Shown here piece after piece: positions 1 to 7,102 of a stretch of DNA of 64,000 nt. The translations under genes were made by a program, and so were the position numbers. Below the pieces are notes generated by a model. The model worked only from the letters and a program-made list of their open reading frames with translations, did not search any database and was not told the DNA's origin. Numbering within the stretch: position 1 is the first letter of the stretch; the number at the start of each line of letters is the position of its first letter. The stretch spans positions 372,001 to 436,000 of the forward strand of contig NZ_JAUYGV010000006.1 of the NCBI RefSeq assembly GCF_030690345.1, given 5' to 3'. The stretch comes from Rheinheimera sp. Its GTDB lineage: Bacteria; Pseudomonadota; Gammaproteobacteria; Enterobacterales; Alteromonadaceae.

Positions 1-108
1 CTGCACGTTATCCAGCAAGGTTAGCCAGTGTTGTATGCTCTGGCCGTATTTCTGTTCAATGGACGGGAAATAAGACGCCGGGCCTTTAACGGTTGCTGCT
101 GTGCTCAT
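1..108 (-). CDS. DUF4287 domain protein, N-terminal fragment (runs off the window)
   Basis: Thirty-six codons on the minus strand from an ATG, open through base 1, so only the N-terminus is present. The residues PASYFPSIEQKYG followed by HW are the hallmark of DUF4287, a small family of unknown function often found as a stand-alone protein. An AGGAGATAC-type ribosome site lies just upstream of the ATG, which supports the start. Nothing can be said about the C-terminal half. It is transcribed away from the SRPBCC/ArsR pair, with an 11-bp tandem repeat in the shared upstream region. Confidence 0.8.
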   Translation of the reverse strand, partial: MSTAATVKGPASYFPSIEQKYGQSIQHWLTLLDNVQ

Positions 109-120
109 AAGTATCTCCTG

Positions 121-175
121 TTAGCTGAGTGTTGGCTGAGTGTTAGCTGAGTGTTAGCTGAGTGTTAGCTTAGTC
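121..175. repeat. 11-bp tandem repeat, five units
   Basis: Five head-to-tail copies of TTAGCTGAGTG; units 1, 3 and 4 are exact, unit 2 differs at one position and unit 5 at two. The array lies immediately upstream of the DUF4287 ribosome site, inside its probable leader or promoter region. Whether it has a role is unknown. Confidence 0.9.
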
Positions 176-251
176 ATATCATAGTTTAGTCGTATCACAG
201 CTACAGTATTCGACATCGCAATACAGCATTGGCAGTAAATAGTGCTGACAG

Positions 252-281
252 CAAATATGCAACCATATGGTTGCATATTTG
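252..281. promoter_or_regulatory. 30-bp perfect palindrome, probable ArsR-family operator
   Basis: Positions 252-281 are a perfect inverted repeat centred on CAACCATATGGTTG with A+T-rich arms (AAATATG/CATATTT). It lies 57 bp before the first gene of an SRPBCC/ArsR operon and nowhere else that I noticed. ArsR/SmtB regulators are dimeric winged-helix proteins that bind such dyads and usually repress their own operon. The assignment to the adjacent ArsR gene is inference from position and symmetry. Confidence 0.65.
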
Positions 282-338
282 GTTGTGCTGTGCTTTTATT
301 AAACCGCAGTGAAGATAAACTCAGCTACGGAGCAACTT

Positions 339-785
339 ATGCAAAACACTATTCAGCGCGAACTGACTATCAACGCCAGCGCAGAGCGCATATACAATGC
401 CATCGCCACGCCGGAGCAGGTAATAAAGTGGTTTCCTGATAAAGTCGAAGGTGATTATCAGGTCGGTGGCCAGCCGGTATTCAGCTTCGGTGAAAAACAC
501 AGAAACAGCGTGTTTATACAAGACGCCATACCCAACAGCTATTTCGCTTACCGCTGGGTGCCCGGTGGTAACGACTTTATCGGTGATGTGCGCACCGTGC
601 CCAATACCCTGGTTGAGTTTCGTATTACCGAACTTGCACCGGGCCGCTGTAAAGTCAGCTTAACCGAAACCGGCTTTGCCGATTTGCCGGTGGAAATTGC
701 CGCAAGCAGCTTGCAACAAAACAACAACGGCTGGGATATTATGCTGGTGCGGTTGCAGCAATATTTCAGTATGGAGGCCAAATGA
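339..785 (+). CDS. SRPBCC (AHSA1-like) domain protein
   Basis: 148 residues. The pattern INASAERIYNAIATPEQVIKWF, then GGQPVFSFGE and, near the end, GWDIMLVRLQQYF, is that of the START/Bet v1-like SRPBCC fold of the AHSA1 subfamily, which forms a hydrophobic cavity for small ligands. A GTG 30 nt upstream in frame is possible, but GGAGCAACTT precedes the ATG at 339, which I prefer. The stop codon overlaps the next start (ATGA), so it is translationally coupled to the ArsR regulator. This SRPBCC-ArsR pairing is common; the ligand and function are unknown. The palindrome upstream suggests autoregulation. Confidence 0.88.
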   Translation: MQNTIQRELTINASAERIYNAIATPEQVIKWFPDKVEGDYQVGGQPVFSFGEKHRNSVFIQDAIPNSYFAYRWVPGGNDFIGDVRTVPNTLVEFRITELAPGRCKVSLTETGFADLPVEIAASSLQQNNNGWDIMLVRLQQYFSMEAK

Positions 786-1099
786 GTCAGGCTGCTGTAG
801 CACAGCTGTTTAAAGCGTTGGGTGACCCCGTGCGGTTGCAAATAGTGCAGCGGCTGTCACAGGGCGCAGCGCTGTGTATGGGCGAGCTGTCAAAAGATCT
901 CGGCATTTCCCGCCAGGGCGCGCGTAAGCAAATTCAGGCGCTGGTGTCGGCAAAAGTAGTACAGCTGCACCCGGCCGGGCGTGAAGTAAAGGTGCAGCTG
1001 GATACCGCTGCACTGCAACAAGGGCGCGATTTTATCGCTGCGCTGGAAGCACAGTGGGATCAACGCCTGCAGGCCTTAAAGCAGTTTACCGAGCAGTAA
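782..1099 (+). CDS. ArsR-family transcriptional regulator
   Basis: 105 residues, a single winged helix-turn-helix: FKALGDPVRLQIVQRL at the N-terminus, then the recognition region GELSKDLGISRQGARKQIQAL and the wing PAGREVKVQL. It lacks the paired cysteine motif (ELCVCDL-type) of metal sensors, so a metal ligand is unlikely; one Cys is present at LCMGEL. Overlaps the SRPBCC gene by ATGA. In such pairs the regulator usually controls the operon and responds to an unknown cue. The 30-bp palindrome upstream is its likely binding site. Confidence 0.9.
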   Translation: MSQAAVAQLFKALGDPVRLQIVQRLSQGAALCMGELSKDLGISRQGARKQIQALVSAKVVQLHPAGREVKVQLDTAALQQGRDFIAALEAQWDQRLQALKQFTEQ

Positions 1100-1346
1100 A
1101 TGCCTGGTTTACGCCGCGCTGGCAAAAGGCAAAGCCTATTGGCGCAATATCTTTGTCAGTTCGTCTATCAGTTTGCCCAAATGTTGTAACTGCGTTGACT
1201 TTCCTTTGACAACATTACACAGAGTAAAGCACTTATGAGTTAAGAGGAAAGCTCACAGCTTTATTCAGGTTTGATGTTTTAATGCAAATTTGCCAGTGAG
1301 GTATTTATACCTTCCCAGAAATAATCTGGAGTAATACTCCATATGA
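1100..1346. other. intergenic region without recognised genes
   Basis: Between the ArsR gene and the minus-strand peptide gene I see no convincing coding frame on either strand. A short dyad GGAGTA-A-TACTCC occurs at 1328-1340, next to the terminator-like hairpin; its role is unclear. Confidence 0.5.
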
Positions 1347-1387
1347 AAATTTAATGTGACTCAGCATTGCATTGCCACATTAAATTT
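1347..1387. terminator. 12-bp stem hairpin downstream of the small peptide gene
   Basis: AAATTTAATGTG (1347-1358) pairs perfectly with CACATTAAATTT (1376-1387) across a 17-nt loop. It lies about 40 nt past the stop of the minus-strand peptide gene; read on that strand the second arm ends in TTT. It is symmetric and A+T-rich, so it could act in either direction. Confidence 0.6.
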
Positions 1388-1425
1388 AAAGTATTTCTCT
1401 TAATGCTCAGATATCAAGCTGTAAT

Positions 1426-1560
1426 TTATAGCTCTTGGCATTCAGTGCAATATGTGTATTTACATATCCAGCTACAATGTGGATTTCCAGCTATTGCGGC
1501 TGTTGAAGCTAATGCCGCAACTGCTGCAAGTGCAACTAAGATTTTTTTGCTACGTTTCAT
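1426..1560 (-). CDS. small exported cysteine-rich peptide (44 residues)
   Basis: A 44-codon frame with an excellent ribosome site (AAGGAGAG, 5 nt before ATG). Residues 1-25 form a textbook Sec signal: MKRSKK, a hydrophobic Ala/Leu/Val core, then a cleavage site like A-I-A-G. The predicted mature part is only about 19 residues, NPHCSWICKYTYCTECQEL, with four cysteines (spacing C-x3-C-x4-C-x2-C) and aromatic residues. That suggests disulfide bonding or metal binding in the periplasm or outside the cell. A 12-bp-stem hairpin follows the gene, consistent with a monocistronic transcript. I do not recognise the family; secreted bacteriocin, metal-binding peptide or signalling peptide are all possible. 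The signal sequence, ribosome site and terminator together make it a credible gene despite its size. Confidence 0.7.
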   Translation of the reverse strand: MKRSKKILVALAAVAALASTAAIAGNPHCSWICKYTYCTECQEL

Positions 1561-1818
1561 AAAAACTCTCCTTAGTTAAAATATTGAGAACATTCAAAAG
1601 CCATTTGCAATTGAACTGCATCGAATTTACACAGGGCAAATCCCCCGAACAATGCAAAGTTATATTTATCATATATTTATCAATTTTTCGTGAGTGTAAC
1701 TGTATATGCCATGTAAAACTCGAGGGTGGCGTTTACTTTATTTGACTATTTTTCTTTGTTTTATAAGGGTTTTTGATTAAAAGCGCAGCATGTCAGTCCG
1801 CTTTACATCTGAAAGCTG

Positions 1819-2016
1819 TCAAACAATGAACCGCATCCATTTGATTGTTGCTATAGCTAAATTCTGTGGGGGCTTAAAGTCTTGTATGTGGTGGTGCTTG
1901 GGTTTACAAAAAATTTGATCCACTTTGCTCTTAGTGTAGTTTTTGCGCTTCGCTTTTTGTACATACAGCGGATAAGCTTTGGCAAAAGCCATACTGAAAA
2001 TACGCTGTTCGGTCAT
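1819..2016 (-). pseudogene. DUF2200 family gene remnant
   Basis: The first about 36 residues (RIFSMAFAKAYPLYVQKA ... TKSKVDQI) match the conserved N-terminus of DUF2200 proteins, normally about 110-120 residues with a WLTGY motif directly after VDQI. Here the frame diverges after VDQIF into a His/Lys-rich tail unlike the family and stops at 65 residues. The 3' two thirds appear to have been replaced or deleted rather than merely frameshifted, since I could not find the missing motif in the other frames nearby. A ribosome-site-like GGACAG precedes the ATG. The remnant abuts the left copy of the DUF3096 repeat, so rearrangement probably broke it. Confidence 0.65.
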
Positions 2017-2283
2017 TGATGCTGTCCTGTTATGGCAGTTACAACTGGCGCTCGCTGCATCAGACGCGGATCAGGTTGCCCTGGCATGGCCACATTTCAG
2101 TGGGCATTCACAGCTCTGATATAAAGCTTTGGGGTAATTCGGGTTTAGCGTAAGAAATTAACTAACGGTGCCCTTTTGCTGTTACGTGTTATATCGCATT
2201 TTCAATGAATTACTATATTCCCTGCCAGGCAGCACAATGCTTTAGTCAACCGACCACTAAACTCAAATATAAAGGACAGGATT

Positions 2284-2427
2284 ATGACTCTGCATATTGA
2301 CCTTATCCCGGTACTCTCCATTGTTGCCGGCATTCTGATACTGATCCGGCCTAAGATCTTAAACTATGTTGTGGCTATTTATCTGATCGCCGTTGGCGTA
2401 ATCCAGATTTTTGATTTGCAAATTTGA
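2284..2427 (+). CDS. DUF3096-type small membrane protein, copy 1
   Basis: 47 residues from an ATG preceded by AAAGGACAGGATT. It has two hydrophobic segments separated by RPKILNY: residues about 8-21 (PVLSIVAGILILI) and 28-44 (YVVAIYLIAVGVIQIF). This is the layout of DUF3096, a short two-helix inner-membrane family of unknown function. It differs from the second copy by one residue near the C-terminus (D versus G in IF-D/G-LQI). A strong hairpin follows directly. Too short for standard gene callers with a 60-residue limit, but conservation between the copies supports it. Confidence 0.85.
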   Translation: MTLHIDLIPVLSIVAGILILIRPKILNYVVAIYLIAVGVIQIFDLQI

Positions 2428-2434
2428 TTAGCGG

Positions 2435-2486
2435 GGCCAGATTATAATTAAATCTATAAAGATACTGATTTTAATTTGCTCTGGCC
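2435..2486. terminator. hairpin terminator shared by DUF3096 copy 1 and the desaturase
   Basis: GGCCAGA ... TCTGGCC arms extended by A+T-rich pairing (ATTAAAT with ATTTTAAT) around a short loop. It lies between the convergent DUF3096 and desaturase genes, and its right arm includes the last codons of the desaturase. The equivalent hairpin at 7254-7306 has different outer bases that still pair. Confidence 0.65.
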
Positions 2487-3505
2487 GTTTGCTCTTCATT
2501 CCAGCTGTTGCCACTTACAAAAGTGGACAGATCATTGCTTCTTACCCCCTGTTCACGCAGCACCTTAAGGACTTTTCCGGCCACCAGTTGGCGTAGATAG
2601 AATGGCTGATGCACCACAAAATGATGGATAGTATGGGTACTGCCAAAGTTACAACAAAATAGCTGCAGCGGCATAAAATACCAGCGATCCAGAATTTGGG
2701 TCTGCTGCAGCAAGTTATGTACGTTGCCGTAATAATGCATATGGGAAGTGATAAAGTTTAAGCAGGCTGAGCGAATTACGTTGGGGGCGATAAGCACCAC
2801 CACAGCAAAATCAATGCCTTGCATCAGCCATGTCAGGCTGTCTGGATAAGATCCGCTAATTCCACCGAACAGGGCATCATAGGCGTGGAATAGCAAAAAC
2901 AGATACCAACAAAGAAAATACAGGCTGGCCAGCGGAAAGCTTGCTTGCAGCAGCTTTTGTACGGAAAAGTTGTCTACTTCGCGGCGCAAAATAGCGCGAC
3001 GTATAAACAGACCCGATAAACCGTCAAACATCACGATAAAACGACTAAAGCCATAGGCGATGCCATTGCCTACCAGGCGCTCTTCCATATCTTTGGCAGT
3101 ACCGGAAACTTTGTGATGTAACAGGTGCATATCGCGCCTGTACCAGGGGTTAACTGTGTTAGGGCGCATCAACCAGGTTAGCAGCATCATGCCATGGTAG
3201 ATGATTGGCGTGTTACGAAAATACTGACGATGGATCAGATCATGTTCAATTTCATGCGACAGGGATGCACACAGTGCGGCCACGATTATACAGGCCCAGG
3301 CCGGGATCAACTGCAGGTAATATAAACCGGCGGCAGTTACCATACCGGTTAGTGCAAATAATAATATACCCAGCCCAAGCCAGTCCTGGTAGCGCAGGAT
3401 GGGGTAGCGTTCGCGCCAATATTGTTCTTCGGCACGAATAGCCTGAATAATGTAGCGGATGCGTTGCTGCGGGGATAGCGCATCTGATGCGTTGCTTACT
3501 GGCAT
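2471..3505 (-). CDS. membrane fatty acid desaturase-family protein
   Basis: 344 residues. It contains the three histidine clusters that bind the di-iron centre of membrane desaturases/hydroxylases: HEIEHDLIH (about residue 85), HLLHH (about 128) and HTIHHFVVH (about 287). Between them are several hydrophobic stretches (LLFALTGMVTAAGLYYL, ACIIVAALCASL, ASLYFLCWYLFLLF). The family uses O2 and an electron donor to desaturate or hydroxylate acyl chains or alkanes in the inner membrane; the substrate cannot be read from sequence. The start ATG has AAGG about 9 nt upstream. It is flanked by convergent DUF3096 and no obvious electron-donor gene, so it is probably monocistronic. Confidence 0.85.
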   Translation of the reverse strand: MPVSNASDALSPQQRIRYIIQAIRAEEQYWRERYPILRYQDWLGLGILLFALTGMVTAAGLYYLQLIPAWACIIVAALCASLSHEIEHDLIHRQYFRNTPIIYHGMMLLTWLMRPNTVNPWYRRDMHLLHHKVSGTAKDMEERLVGNGIAYGFSRFIVMFDGLSGLFIRRAILRREVDNFSVQKLLQASFPLASLYFLCWYLFLLFHAYDALFGGISGSYPDSLTWLMQGIDFAVVVLIAPNVIRSACLNFITSHMHYYGNVHNLLQQTQILDRWYFMPLQLFCCNFGSTHTIHHFVVHQPFYLRQLVAGKVLKVLREQGVRSNDLSTFVSGNSWNEEQTARAN

Positions 3506-3584
3506 GTATGTCGCCTTTCCAAATAGGCCAGCCTAACAGATAGTTCAGCTGATGGCTGGAATTAACGAACTATGAACTCTTTCT

Positions 3585-4022
3585 CTAAGCCTGACATGGC
3601 GCTGCAGCTTGCACTTTGCAGCGGGCTTCTGCTTCCTCAGCTGTGCTGCCGCCCATGCAGAAATCCAGCCGGATTAGCTTTTGCTCTGGTGCATTAGCTA
3701 CACTGCTGTTGTTAACCCATTGCCATTTTTTAATCACCTTAATTGCTGGTTTAGCAATCACTTTGCCGGGCACTGAGTTAACCAGGCTAACGTTGGTGGT
3801 TTTACCGTTTTCATTAATTGTCACGTTAAACACACCACAACCGGCGATGCCTTGTCGTGCCAACTCTATCGGGTACATAGGGGTAACTTGTTTTTCTCTG
3901 CTCCAGATGGCATCAGAGGGGGCCGGTTGTAGCAGGCTTAGCTGCACGTCTGCATAGTTGTTAGCATCAGCCTGAAAAACGGCTGCAGCGAGGGCGATAG
4001 CCAATATCATTGGTAATTTCAT
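3585..4022 (-). CDS. periplasmic TonB C-terminal-domain protein
   Basis: 145 residues with a Sec signal (MKLPMILAIALAAAVFQADA) and a TonB_C-like domain: YPIELARQGIAGCGVFNVTINENG, then VSLVNSVPG and a W-containing strand WQWVNN. There is no transmembrane anchor or Pro-rich spacer as in true TonB, so it is a soluble periplasmic relative rather than an energy transducer. Five cysteines may form disulfides. The ribosome site AAGGAAAACCA fits the ATG. A two-codon ORF with a strong ribosome site lies in its leader. Function unknown. Confidence 0.75.
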   Translation of the reverse strand: MKLPMILAIALAAAVFQADANNYADVQLSLLQPAPSDAIWSREKQVTPMYPIELARQGIAGCGVFNVTINENGKTTNVSLVNSVPGKVIAKPAIKVIKKWQWVNNSSVANAPEQKLIRLDFCMGGSTAEEAEARCKVQAAAPCQA

Positions 4023-4037
4023 TGGTTTTCCTTGTTG

Positions 4038-4046
4038 TTAAATCAT
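4038..4046 (-). other. two-codon mini-ORF with consensus ribosome site
   Basis: On the minus strand, AAGGAGA is followed at 4-nt spacing by ATG ATT TAA, 15 nt before the start of the TonB-domain gene, which has its own AAGGAAAA site. Its ribosome site is better than that of the real gene. It may be chance, or a start-stop element that loads or delays ribosomes. Confidence 0.35.
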
Positions 4047-4106
4047 GATATCTCCTTTAACAGACAATAAATGTACCAATTTTATTTACAAAATCAACCA
4101 TCAAAG

Positions 4107-4124
4107 CCGGGACTTTAAACCCGG
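4107..4124 (-). terminator. hairpin at the end of the SDR gene
   Basis: CCGGG / CCCGG arms with an 8-nt loop that contains the SDR stop codon; on the minus strand the stem is followed by CTTTGATGG and further T-rich sequence. A modest intrinsic terminator candidate. Confidence 0.45.
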
Positions 4125-4879
4125 TTTATCGATACACCGCCGTCTACCAGCATGGCTGAACCCGTAGTAAAGCTCGATGCGTCAGAAGCCAGATAGAGCG
4201 CAGATTGGGCAATCTCTTCTGGCTTAGCGATACGTTTCAGCGCGTGCAGGCCGGCGACAAATGCTTTTTTCTCCGGCGTATTGGCAAATTCCTGCGCTGC
4301 TGCGGTATCAGTTCCACCGGGCAATAACGCATTTACCCGAATATTATAACTACCGTACTCGCTGGCAAGTACTTGGGTAAGACCAATCAGCCCTGCTTTG
4401 CTGGCCGCGTATGCAGACATTCCCGGCATCCCCGCGCTATAGCCAACAAAAGTAGAAGTAAAAATTATCGACCCGCCACCGCCCGCTAACATTGCTGGCA
4501 GTTGATACTTCGCCGCCAGAAAAGCGCTGGTCAGATTCGTTGCGATAACCTGATCCCAATCGTGCAAAGACATGTCGGTAACCGGCCCTATAGCACCCAA
4601 TATGCCAGCATTATTAAAGGCAACATCCAGGCGGCCAAATTTGGCTAACGTCTGCTCAACCAGCGTTTTGGCAAATGCTTCTTCGCCAACATCACCCGCT
4701 ATTGCCAATGCCTGGCCGCCTTCATCAGTAATAAGCTTAGCCAAAGCCTGCAGCTCGGGCTCTTTTCGTGCGGCCAGCACCACAGCAGCGCCTTCGCTGG
4801 CGAACAGGCGTGCGGTTGCCCGACCAATACCGGCACTGGCGCCGGTAATAATAACGACTTTATTTTTGAGAGTATGCAT
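4115..4879 (-). CDS. short-chain dehydrogenase/reductase (SDR)
   Basis: 254 residues, the usual classical-SDR length. Rossmann motif TGASAGIGRA near residue 13, NNAG at about 90, catalytic Ser-Tyr-Lys set (FTSTFVGYSAG, then YAASK at about 157), and the C-terminal DGG typical of glucose-1-dehydrogenase-like members. It oxidises or reduces an alcohol/carbonyl with NAD(P)(H); substrate unknown. AAGAGG precedes the ATG. The HxlR regulator lies upstream on the same strand and a quinone-oxidoreductase-like enzyme is divergent, suggesting a reactive-carbonyl or quinone detoxification group under HxlR control (inference). Confidence 0.9.
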   Translation of the reverse strand: MHTLKNKVVIITGASAGIGRATARLFASEGAAVVLAARKEPELQALAKLITDEGGQALAIAGDVGEEAFAKTLVEQTLAKFGRLDVAFNNAGILGAIGPVTDMSLHDWDQVIATNLTSAFLAAKYQLPAMLAGGGGSIIFTSTFVGYSAGMPGMSAYAASKAGLIGLTQVLASEYGSYNIRVNALLPGGTDTAAAQEFANTPEKKAFVAGLHALKRIAKPEEIAQSALYLASDASSFTTGSAMLVDGGVSINRV

Positions 4880-5028
4880 ATTCGACCTCTTGGCTCTGTT
4901 TGAAATTAATGTCTAATCGGAACAGAGACAATTCTAAAAGGTCGCTACCGGCCTGCCGACCCGAATCTTGCTATGTTGTAACTGCTTAGCTAAATCCGGT
5001 GCCACAGGCAGAGCGCTGATATTTCAGG

Positions 5029-5379
5029 CTAGGCCCCATTTTCCTGCTCAGTGATTGTGGGTCTTTGTGCATGGAATGCCCCCCAGTCTCTCATCTGCAT
5101 CAATAAGGGCGTCAGCGTTTTGCCATATTCTGTCAGCGAATATTCAACATGAGGAGGAACAACTTCAAACACTTGCCGCGCAACAACGCCGTCATCGACC
5201 AGTTCTTTTAGCTGCATGGTCAACATCCGCTGCGTAATGCCATTAATCATGCGTTTTAACGCGTTGAATCTGCATTTGTCGTTTTCTAACAGATTAAACA
5301 AGATAATCGGTTTCCACCTGCCACCGATCACCTTGAGAGTCGTCGTTACTGAGCAGCCAAATGGTTCATCGTAGTTCAT
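5029..5379 (-). CDS. HxlR-family transcriptional regulator
   Basis: 116 residues from the ATG at 5379; a TTG 27 nt upstream is possible but would lie within the proposed operator. Typical HxlR/DUF24 winged helix: GCSVTTTLKVIGGRWKPIIL, then FNALKRMINGITQRMLTMQLKEL (recognition helix), then VEYSLTEYGKTL. The Cys near residue 8 matches the conserved N-terminal Cys used by YodB/HypR-type members to sense quinones, aldehydes or diamide. Divergent from the MDR oxidoreductase, upstream of the SDR. Confidence 0.88.
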   Translation of the reverse strand: MNYDEPFGCSVTTTLKVIGGRWKPIILFNLLENDKCRFNALKRMINGITQRMLTMQLKELVDDGVVARQVFEVVPPHVEYSLTEYGKTLTPLLMQMRDWGAFHAQRPTITEQENGA

Positions 5380-5394
5380 ATCGGCGGTGTTCTT

Positions 5395-5418
5395 AGTGGT
5401 ATACAAATTGATACTACA
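5395..5418. promoter_or_regulatory. imperfect inverted repeat between HxlR and MDR genes
   Basis: AGTGGTAT and ATACTACA arms (6 of 8 positions pair, the inner GTAT/ATAC exact) around an 8-nt A+T-rich spacer, just upstream of the HxlR start and 75 bp before the divergent MDR gene. The position suits an HxlR operator controlling both directions; this is inference. Confidence 0.4.
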
Positions 5419-5492
5419 TTACAAAATTGTGCGTACTTATGCAAAGGGAACTTTCGATGTAGACTGCAGAAAACTCAAATTCGGAGATAAAA

Positions 5493-6443
5493 ATGCAAGC
5501 TGTAGTGATCGAACAATTTGGCGCGGCAAGCGTGATGAAGCTGGTAGAGCAACCGACACCTACCCCGGCAGATGATGAAGTGCTGGTAAGGGTAAAAGCG
5601 GCGTCGGTGAACCCTGTTGATATACAAACCAGAAGGGGAGATTACAAAAGTATTGTTGCTTTACCCGCAAGGCTGGGCGTTGATTGTGCCGGCATCATTG
5701 AGAAAGTTGGCAAAGATGTGCATGACTTGCAGGTTGGCGATGAGGTGTTTTATGTGCCCAGATTACTGGAAAATGAGGGCAGCTATGCAACACACCACTT
5801 TGAGAAAGCCGCTATAGTTGCCAAAAAACCTGCCACCCTTTCTTTTGAGCAAGCGGCTACACTGCCTTTAGCCGCTGGCACCGCATGGGAGTGTTTAGTG
5901 GAGCGGGGCCGCCTGAAAAAAGGCGATAAAGTGCTTATTCATGGGGGGGCAGGTGGCGTAGGTGTGTATGCAATTCAGATTGCGAAGTTTTTCGGCGCGC
6001 ATGTGGTAACTACAGCCAGTCTGCATAACAAAGATTTTGTCGAAATGCTGGGGGCAGATGTTAATTACGACTATCGCAGTGAGTCGTTGTACGAAGACCT
6101 GCAGCAGGATTACAGCTCTGGTTTTGACATTGTCTTGGACACTGTTGGTCAAAAGACAATAGAAAACAGTCTTGTATTGTTGGCAACCTCAGGGCGGTTG
6201 GTATCCATTGTCGATATGGCTGTGCCGCAAAATCTGATTGCCGGCTGGTTAGCCAATGCCGAGATCCATTTTGTGTTTACAACCCAATCAGCGAAAAGGC
6301 TTACTGAGATCGCAAAAGTGGTGGATGCCGGTGGTATTAAGCCAATCGTCGAGCGGGTGATGAAGTTAACTGACATAGTGGCAGCGCATGAACTTATAGA
6401 AATCGGAAACCGAAAAGGCAAGATTGCAATCTCGGTAGACTAG
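5493..6443 (+). CDS. zinc-free MDR alcohol dehydrogenase / quinone oxidoreductase-like protein
   Basis: 316 residues. N-terminal GroES-like domain (VRVKAASVNPVDIQTRRG), then the MDR nucleotide-binding fold with VLIHGGAGGVGVYAIQIAK near residue 145, which is the AxxGxxG-type NADPH site of the QOR/zeta-crystallin branch. The structural-zinc cysteine cluster of alcohol dehydrogenases is absent. It probably reduces quinones or enones with NADPH in the cytoplasm. The ATG has GGAGAT 5 nt upstream. Divergent from HxlR; likely induced by the same electrophiles. Confidence 0.9.
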   Translation: MQAVVIEQFGAASVMKLVEQPTPTPADDEVLVRVKAASVNPVDIQTRRGDYKSIVALPARLGVDCAGIIEKVGKDVHDLQVGDEVFYVPRLLENEGSYATHHFEKAAIVAKKPATLSFEQAATLPLAAGTAWECLVERGRLKKGDKVLIHGGAGGVGVYAIQIAKFFGAHVVTTASLHNKDFVEMLGADVNYDYRSESLYEDLQQDYSSGFDIVLDTVGQKTIENSLVLLATSGRLVSIVDMAVPQNLIAGWLANAEIHFVFTTQSAKRLTEIAKVVDAGGIKPIVERVMKLTDIVAAHELIEIGNRKGKIAISVD

Positions 6444-6514
6444 CGACTGGTTGGCGGTAAAGAAAGCTTACTGGCGCAGGTATATCGTGCGAAATGGCCG
6501 TAGCATAGCTGCCG

Positions 6515-6928
6515 TCAAGCGAGCGAAAACTGCCAGGCTTCTGTAAGCAGCTGCTCAATGTGTTTAAGCTCAGCCAGGCTGGCAATTTTCGCCACATGAG
6601 TCACTTGTTTGCCGTCAGCAACAATCTTAATAAACGCCGGGTTATCGATCCGGCGGCCAAGATGTATCGCCACCCGCACCGCGTCTTGCATAATCGACAG
6701 ATCGACGAAAATGCGGCGGCTGCGAAACAACACATAGCGGTCGCGGGCCACGGTTTCTACTTTGCCAAGGTTATTAATAAAGTTTTCTAGTGCCCGGTAA
6801 ACCTCAATAACCGCTGGCGGCCTGTCGCGCAGCACATCCGCATTATTGCCGGTGCCACAAGCATGGCGCTGATTTTTGCGGCTGAATTCGCGCACACATT
6901 TCGGGCATTGCCACATTTCCGGGGGCAT
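6515..6928 (-). CDS. DUF5655 domain protein with N-terminal zinc ribbon
   Basis: 137 residues. The start MWQCPKC ... HAC resembles a C2HC zinc-ribbon; the rest (ALENFINNLGKVETVARDRYVLF, IHLGRRIDNP) resembles DUF5655, a short family of unknown function. GAGG sits 5 nt before the first ATG at 6928; a second ATG four codons on is also common in this family. Its 5' end lies in the right copy of the long direct repeat and a vestige of it survives in the left copy. Confidence 0.75.
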   Translation of the reverse strand: MPPEMWQCPKCVREFSRKNQRHACGTGNNADVLRDRPPAVIEVYRALENFINNLGKVETVARDRYVLFRSRRIFVDLSIMQDAVRVAIHLGRRIDNPAFIKIVADGKQVTHVAKIASLAELKHIEQLLTEAWQFSLA

Positions 6929-7102
6929 TCACACCTCTGATGCAAGGCTTTAGGTAATTCGAGTTTAGCGTAAGAAATTAACCAGCTGCGGCCCTTTTCC
7001 GGCACGTTTACATCGCATTTTAATGAATTGCTATATTCCCAGCCAGGCAGCACAATGCTTTAGCTAACCCACCACTAAACTCAAACATAAAAGGACAGGA
7101 TT

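Larger units (their letters stand above)
2086..2486. repeat. long direct repeat, left copy (carries DUF3096 gene)
   Basis: About 400 bp closely similar to 6908-7306, in the same orientation. The homology starts at GCCACATTT, which in the right copy lies inside the first codons of the DUF5655 gene. It runs through an upstream region, a small gene and a hairpin terminator, and ends at the terminator. Coding parts are nearly identical; the non-coding lead is more diverged with small indels. The left copy retains only a vestige of the DUF5655 5' end, which suggests it derives from the right-hand arrangement. Confidence 0.85.

Noticed and set aside
121-175. 11-bp tandem repeat as a CRISPR array
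   Set aside because: Units are contiguous with no spacers and far shorter than CRISPR repeats; no cas genes in the window.
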